The notes under the pieces: model-generated
What the model saw: only the letters and a program-made list of their open reading frames with translations
Told to the model about the DNA's origin: nothing
The model's database searches: none
Shown: positions 57,145 to 64,000 of the stretch, piece by piece
Numbering within the stretch: position 1 is the first letter of the stretch
Layout of the letters: the number at the start of each line of letters is the position of its first letter
DNA from: Strobilurus pachycystidiatus
Taxonomy: Eukaryota; Basidiomycota; Agaricomycetes; Agaricales; Physalacriaceae
NCBI GenBank assembly: GCA_019915135.1
Contig: JAHLMK010000002.1
Coordinates: forward strand, 682,001-746,000
Direction of reading: 5' to 3'
DNA length: 64,000 bases
Made by a program: the position numbers and the translations under genes

Positions 57145-59360
57145 ATGTCGGGCGAGTACCTAAGCTCGATAACGGAAAATGCCTCTCGCCTGGGCATGCG
57201 CCTGCAGGAGTCGTTCTCCGAGCACACGCGCGATCTCACCAGGAGCACCTATCAGGATGCATCAGATGAAAAGACGAAGAACATTCGGAAACAGCTCGAT
57301 TCCAGCAGCGACCGCGACAAACTCGTCGCCATGAAGCTGCTCATCGCTCTGACATCCAAAGGGCGCAACATGTCCGACTACTTTGCACCCGTCGTGAAGA
57401 ACGTTGCATCGAACAACCTCGAACTACGCAAGCTCGTCTACATCTTCCTCCTGCGGTACGCAGAGCAGGAGCCTGACCTCGCTTTGCTGTCCATTAACAC
57501 GTTCCAAAAGGACCTGGCCGATCCGAATCCCCTCATACGAGCCATGGCTCTCCGTGTACTCAGCGGCATCAAAGTGCCAATGATTGCCAATATCGTCCTT
57601 CTTGCTATCAAGAAGTGTGCTGCTGATCCCAGTCCGTACGTGCGCAAGGTTGCCGCCCTCGCCATACCCAAATGCTTTCAGCTGGATCCGACACTGCAGG
57701 AGAGTTTGGTGGAGGTCATCGTACCCATGTGGAAGGATCGATCACCTCTCAGCATCGGAACCGTCGCTGTGGCCTTTGAGGCCGTCTGTCCGACCCGTCT
57801 GGATATCCTACACAAACCCTATCGACGGTTGTGCAAGGCACTCATAGAGATAGATGAATGGGGACAGGTAGAACTCCTCAATCTACTTTTGCGATATGCC
57901 CGTACCATGCTGCCCAGACCCAAGGAAGAAGAGGAGACCGACAAGGATCTTCGTCTGCTCTTAACATCTGCCGAACCACTCTTCTTTAGCAGGAATCCAG
58001 CAGTGATTATTGCAGCAGTCCGCGTTATCTACTACGCCGGGCCTCCATCTTACCATCCTAAAATTGTCGACCCCCTCCTGCGAATACTTCACCTCTCTCC
58101 CGAGGTGGAACGCATCGTCCTTTCATATATTCTAGCGTCCAACCCCATTCTCTTTTCGGCGCACTATACCCAATTTCTGACATCCTACGCTGACCTTCCG
58201 GACACCAAAGCTACGAAACTCCGCCTCCTCCTTGCCATCCTCAATTTTGACAACCACGCGGGCATTCTACGTGAGCTTGTCGATCAGGAAGCGGTATACG
58301 AGATTGGCCGTTGTGCGGTGCGCGTACCGGAATGCGCGGAACAGTGTGTCAGCGCTTTGCTTGGGATGGTCGATCGCGGTAATGACAAGGCAGTCGTGGT
58401 GCTGAAGGACCTTGTTCCGGCCGCCACCGTCGAGCGACTTGCTGGTCGACTGGATGCCATCCTGGACCCCAATGCTAGAGCCACGGTGGTCTGGTTGGCG
58501 GGGCAATACGCTCAAGGCACCTCATCCGTTGACGGGCTTGCGATCTATGCTCCCGATGTCTTGAGGCGAATGGCGAAGAGCTTCAAAGAGGAAAAACGGG
58601 TGGTAAAGCTGCAAGTGTTGACGATGGCTGTGAAGCTGGCGGTCCTGTCCAGCGATAGCAGGATAGCTTCGATGACCAAATATGTCCTGCAGCAGGCGAG
58701 ATACGATGTCGATTGGGATGTTAGGGATCGAGCTCGCGTTTTAACCGGTCTTCTGGCGGGCCTGGATCCAACTATGGAGGAAGCGGAGCGTGAAGGTGTA
58801 GTGCTACGCCGCGAACAGGTCAGAATGGTTTTGTTCGAAGGGAAAAAGACTGTTGTTGAACCTGAAGAGACATGTGAGTGTCAGCTCTTTCCTGCAGCCT
58901 ATAACTCACTGAGGCCTTCGTCTTGACAGTCGATGGCGCGATTGGCTGTTGGAGTGCAATTACGGGGAGACGCTCCATGAGCGAGCCGATCCTGCCGGAT
59001 TGGTTGGAGCACGGTGTCGAGGGTGTCCTGAGAGATTCCGAGGATGATATCGTTGCTCGTCAACCCCCACCTCCGACATCCATCTCGAGCGCTTCGTTCA
59101 GTCAGCCGCGTGAGGTAGCCAGTGCTCCCCATAAGTCTGAGCAACCTCCAACATGGAAGAAGAATTTGGAGCAGTTCTACGATGATGAGGAGGAAGAGGA
59201 CTCCGAGGAAGACGAAGAAGAGGATGAATCGGAAGATGGGAAGGGAGGAAGTGGTCACCCTAGTCCCGGGGATGGGTCAGAAGAGGAAGAGGATTCTGAT
59301 GATGATGAGGAGAGCGACGAAGAAGAGAGCTCAGAGGACAATACAAGGAGTAGACGCTAA
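57145..59360 (+). CDS. AP-3 complex subunit beta
   Basis: Large adaptin of the AP-3 coat, which sorts cargo from endosome/Golgi to vacuole. An N-terminal armadillo-type adaptin domain runs through exon 1 to about residue 575: DRDKLVAMKLLIALTSKGRN, LVYIFLLRYAEQEPDLALLS, NPLIRAMALRVLSGIKVPMI, VRKVAALAIPKCF. A single intron (about 58874-58928) joins EETF to DGAIGCWS. The C-terminus is a very acidic hinge (EEEEDSEEDEEEDESED) with no recognisable ear domain. Total about 735 residues. The lack of an ear occurs in some fungal beta3 proteins; a missed 3' exon is the alternative. Confidence 0.93.
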
Positions 59361-59784
59361 TCCAATTCACTGCCCGACATTGTTCACCACTGCACATCTT
59401 TCTCAGCCGGGCTTGAGGATGACGTACAAGAACATTTTCATTTACTGACGCCTTGCACTTCCATTTCGGCAGTTTCCAGTCAGTTTTAGCCTTCCAAGTT
59501 CCATCACCCCATCGACTGGATTCAATGATTGTGTTCTCGCAGACGCATTGGTCCTGACTAAACAACACTGAGGCCGCTGAGTCGCTGACTGATCGAGTAC
59601 TGATCGACCGCTCGATTCGGATTCAGAATGGTTGCGAAGTTTTCGTATGCGACGATTGCGTGCTTATGCATCATCGACCAGATATATAGGGACCCGCTGG
59701 AAATGTGCTGCCCTTGTCTTGTTTTGGTTCACCGACTCTCCGCTCGTCATAATCCACTACCACTCCAAACAAAAAGCAAATTAA
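59361..59784. other. Intergenic region
   Basis: 424 bp between AP-3 beta and ATP sulfurylase. It includes an ATATATAGGG segment near 59682 that could serve as a TATA-like element about 100 bp before the ATP sulfurylase ATG. Confidence 0.5.
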
Positions 59785-61910
<2,126 letters not shown>

Positions 61911-62226
61911 GCGTATCGTGTAATTGAATATCATAGAGCTGTTGTAGATTGGTTGTTATACCTGATTGTAATCTTTGTAATGCTATACGATATTTATGAA
62001 GACGACGCCACGCGCAATCTTGAATAACAAGCGTTAGCTTGGGCTGAACAGTGAAGATCGAGTTGAAGCCTGTTCTGTGGTTGAAGTAACTGTGAAGCGT
62101 TACTTTATGTCATGCGTGTGACTGCACTATTGACGTGATCGCCATCAAAAAAAATTCGCACTTCGACTTTAACTTTTACGGGCAGGGTAGCGAGCGGGAC
62201 AACCACACACTTGTATACCTATCACT
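61911..62226. other. Intergenic region
   Basis: 316 bp between ATP sulfurylase and fibrillarin, AT-rich toward the centre. An A-run (AAAAAAAA) occurs near 62147. No gene recognised. Confidence 0.4.
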
Positions 62227-63397
62227 ATGGCATTTGGTGCGCCTCGTTGTCATTATTCTCTTCCCAGGATCTAACGTTGATTAGGCGCTCCCGGTGGAAG
62301 AGGTGGATTTGGCGGAGGACGAGGCGGTCGTGGAGGTGGATTTGGTGGAGGTGACCGCGGCGGACGAGGCGGCGGACGGGGCGGAGGACGAGGTGTGTTG
62401 CAATGCGCCATTCTCTTTGTGCTCATCACTGAACATTCTATCGCAGGTGGTCCCCGTGGAGGCGGAGTTGGCGGTCGTGGTGGTGGACGCGGTGCTCCTG
62501 GCGGTCGCGGTGGCGGCCGTGGTGCACCTCGGGGTGGCCGTGGCGGTCGTGGAGGTGCCCGCGGCGGTGCGAACACCGTCTTGGAACCCCACAGACACGC
62601 CGGAGTCTTCATCGCCAAAGGCAAGGAGCACCTGCTCGTCACGAAAAACTTGGTCCCCGGCGAATCTGTCTACGGCGAGAAGAGGATATCTGTTGAAGGC
62701 GCCGTCGAGGGCACCAAGGTGGAATACCGTGTCTGGAATCCTTTCCGTAGTAAGCTTGCAGCCGGTGTGCTCAGTGGACTGGACGATATCTTTGTTGCTC
62801 CTGGCAAGAAGGTTTTATATCTCGGTGCCGCCAGCGGAACCAGTGTCAGCCACGTCGCCGACATTGTTGGGCCGGTGAGCATTTTTTTTTCCCAGACGAA
62901 AACCCCGTTTTTTCTCATTCTTCCTTCTAGGAAGGAGTCGTCTACGCCGTCGAATTTTCATTACGCTCCGGTCGTGACTTGATTGGCATGGCCAAGAAGC
63001 GAACAAACGTTATCCGTACGTCTCCAACTGGCGTTGGCCCATCTCGCCGTCTCATTTTTTTGCTCTAGCCATCGTCGAAGACGCCCGTTTCCCTCAAAAA
63101 TACCGCATGCTTGTCTCCCAGGTCGATGTCATCTTTGCTGACGTTGCGCAACCTGATCAAGCTCGTATCGTTGCCCACAACGCTGAGCACTTTTTGAAAG
63201 TCGGCGGTCACGTCGTCATTTCAATAAAGGCCAGCTGTATCGACTCCACCGCCCCTCCCGATGTCGTCTTCGCCAACGAGGTTGCGATATTGAAGGCATC
63301 AAAATTCAAGCCATTGGAACAGGTGCCCCTCGAGCCCTACGAGCGCGACCACGCCATGGTTTCTGCGGTTTACCAGCGTCACGCCGTACCAGCATAA
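62227..63397 (+). CDS. Fibrillarin (rRNA 2'-O-methyltransferase)
   Basis: The methyltransferase of box C/D snoRNPs in the nucleolus. Exon 1 encodes only MAFG; two introns cut the Gly/Arg-rich domain ([16 protein letters not shown]…, GGRGGARGG). The SAM-dependent domain follows: [52 protein letters not shown] (motif I), VVYAVEFS, and [28 protein letters not shown] (catalytic Asp) and [15 protein letters not shown] (catalytic Lys) come next. The stop is at 63395-63397. The splitting of the GAR domain by introns makes other frames look open. Confidence 0.95.
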
Positions 63398-63671
63398 TGT
63401 AAGTTTTTTTCACTCTTTTTTACGTGTCAGCGACTTATAGATGACATAGCTGTTCTTTCTGGGATATTTACTTCAAAAGTATCTTGTGCGGCTACTCACG
63501 ATTCTCTCTGCTATCACTTATTTAATTCTAAATGTAGATTTGATTGTATTCACTACCGACCGAAAGCATTTCGCAAAAATTTCTCACATGTACTGGAGTC
63601 AACCACAGGCTACGGAGTCGCAGTCTCTACGATTCTACTAACTTCAATCGACAATTCGCGCTCTTTCAATT

Positions 63672-64000
<329 letters not shown>

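Overview
The window comes from a filamentous basidiomycete, most likely an Agaricomycete. Genes are dense, on both strands, and cut by many 45-60 nt GT-AG introns (two look GC-AG). Gene content is typical: an ERT1-type Zn-cluster regulator, a DMATS-type aromatic prenyltransferase, a mobile element with a KDZ transposase and a TET/JBP oxygenase, and many housekeeping genes. All gene models are manual splices read from the DNA. Intron borders are inferred from frame, GT/AG and family alignment recalled from memory.

Layout. 1-10.3 kb holds host genes: allantoicase (5' part only), ERT1-like regulator, SNAPC3-like snRNA transcription factor subunit, XlnR-type Zn2Cys6 factor and an Rsc7/Npl6-like chromatin remodeller subunit. 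11-23.3 kb looks like a small secondary-metabolism locus: a PaxM-like FAD monooxygenase fused to a polytopic membrane domain, an NTF2/SnoaL-like protein, a P450, a DMATS prenyltransferase, and the 3' half of a type-B carboxylesterase.

23.3-44.4 kb is a 21.1 kb composite insertion that splits the carboxylesterase gene. Its outer ends are perfect 17-bp inverted repeats, flanked by a perfect 8-bp target duplication (ACGCCATC). My reading is an 11.3 kb KDZ transposon (KDZ transposase, TET/JBP oxygenase, three further cargo genes, about 310-340 bp inverted repeats). A second, 9.8 kb insertion (23311-33098) sits only 17 bp inside its left tip. That inner insertion starts and ends with the same 46-bp direct repeat. 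It carries a C48/Ulp1-like protease, an alpha-type protein kinase and a DDE integrase-like protein in a compact convergent/divergent arrangement. I know of no described element with this combination, and it is the best candidate here for something new.

44.4-64 kb returns to host genes: the 5' half of the carboxylesterase, a PrpD/MmgE family 2-methylcitrate dehydratase, an unrecognised proline/serine-rich protein, two tandem S10 serine carboxypeptidases (the duplication also copied the 3' end of RNase H2 subunit B), RNase H2B, AP-3 beta, ATP sulfurylase, fibrillarin, and the 3' end of galactose-1-phosphate uridylyltransferase.
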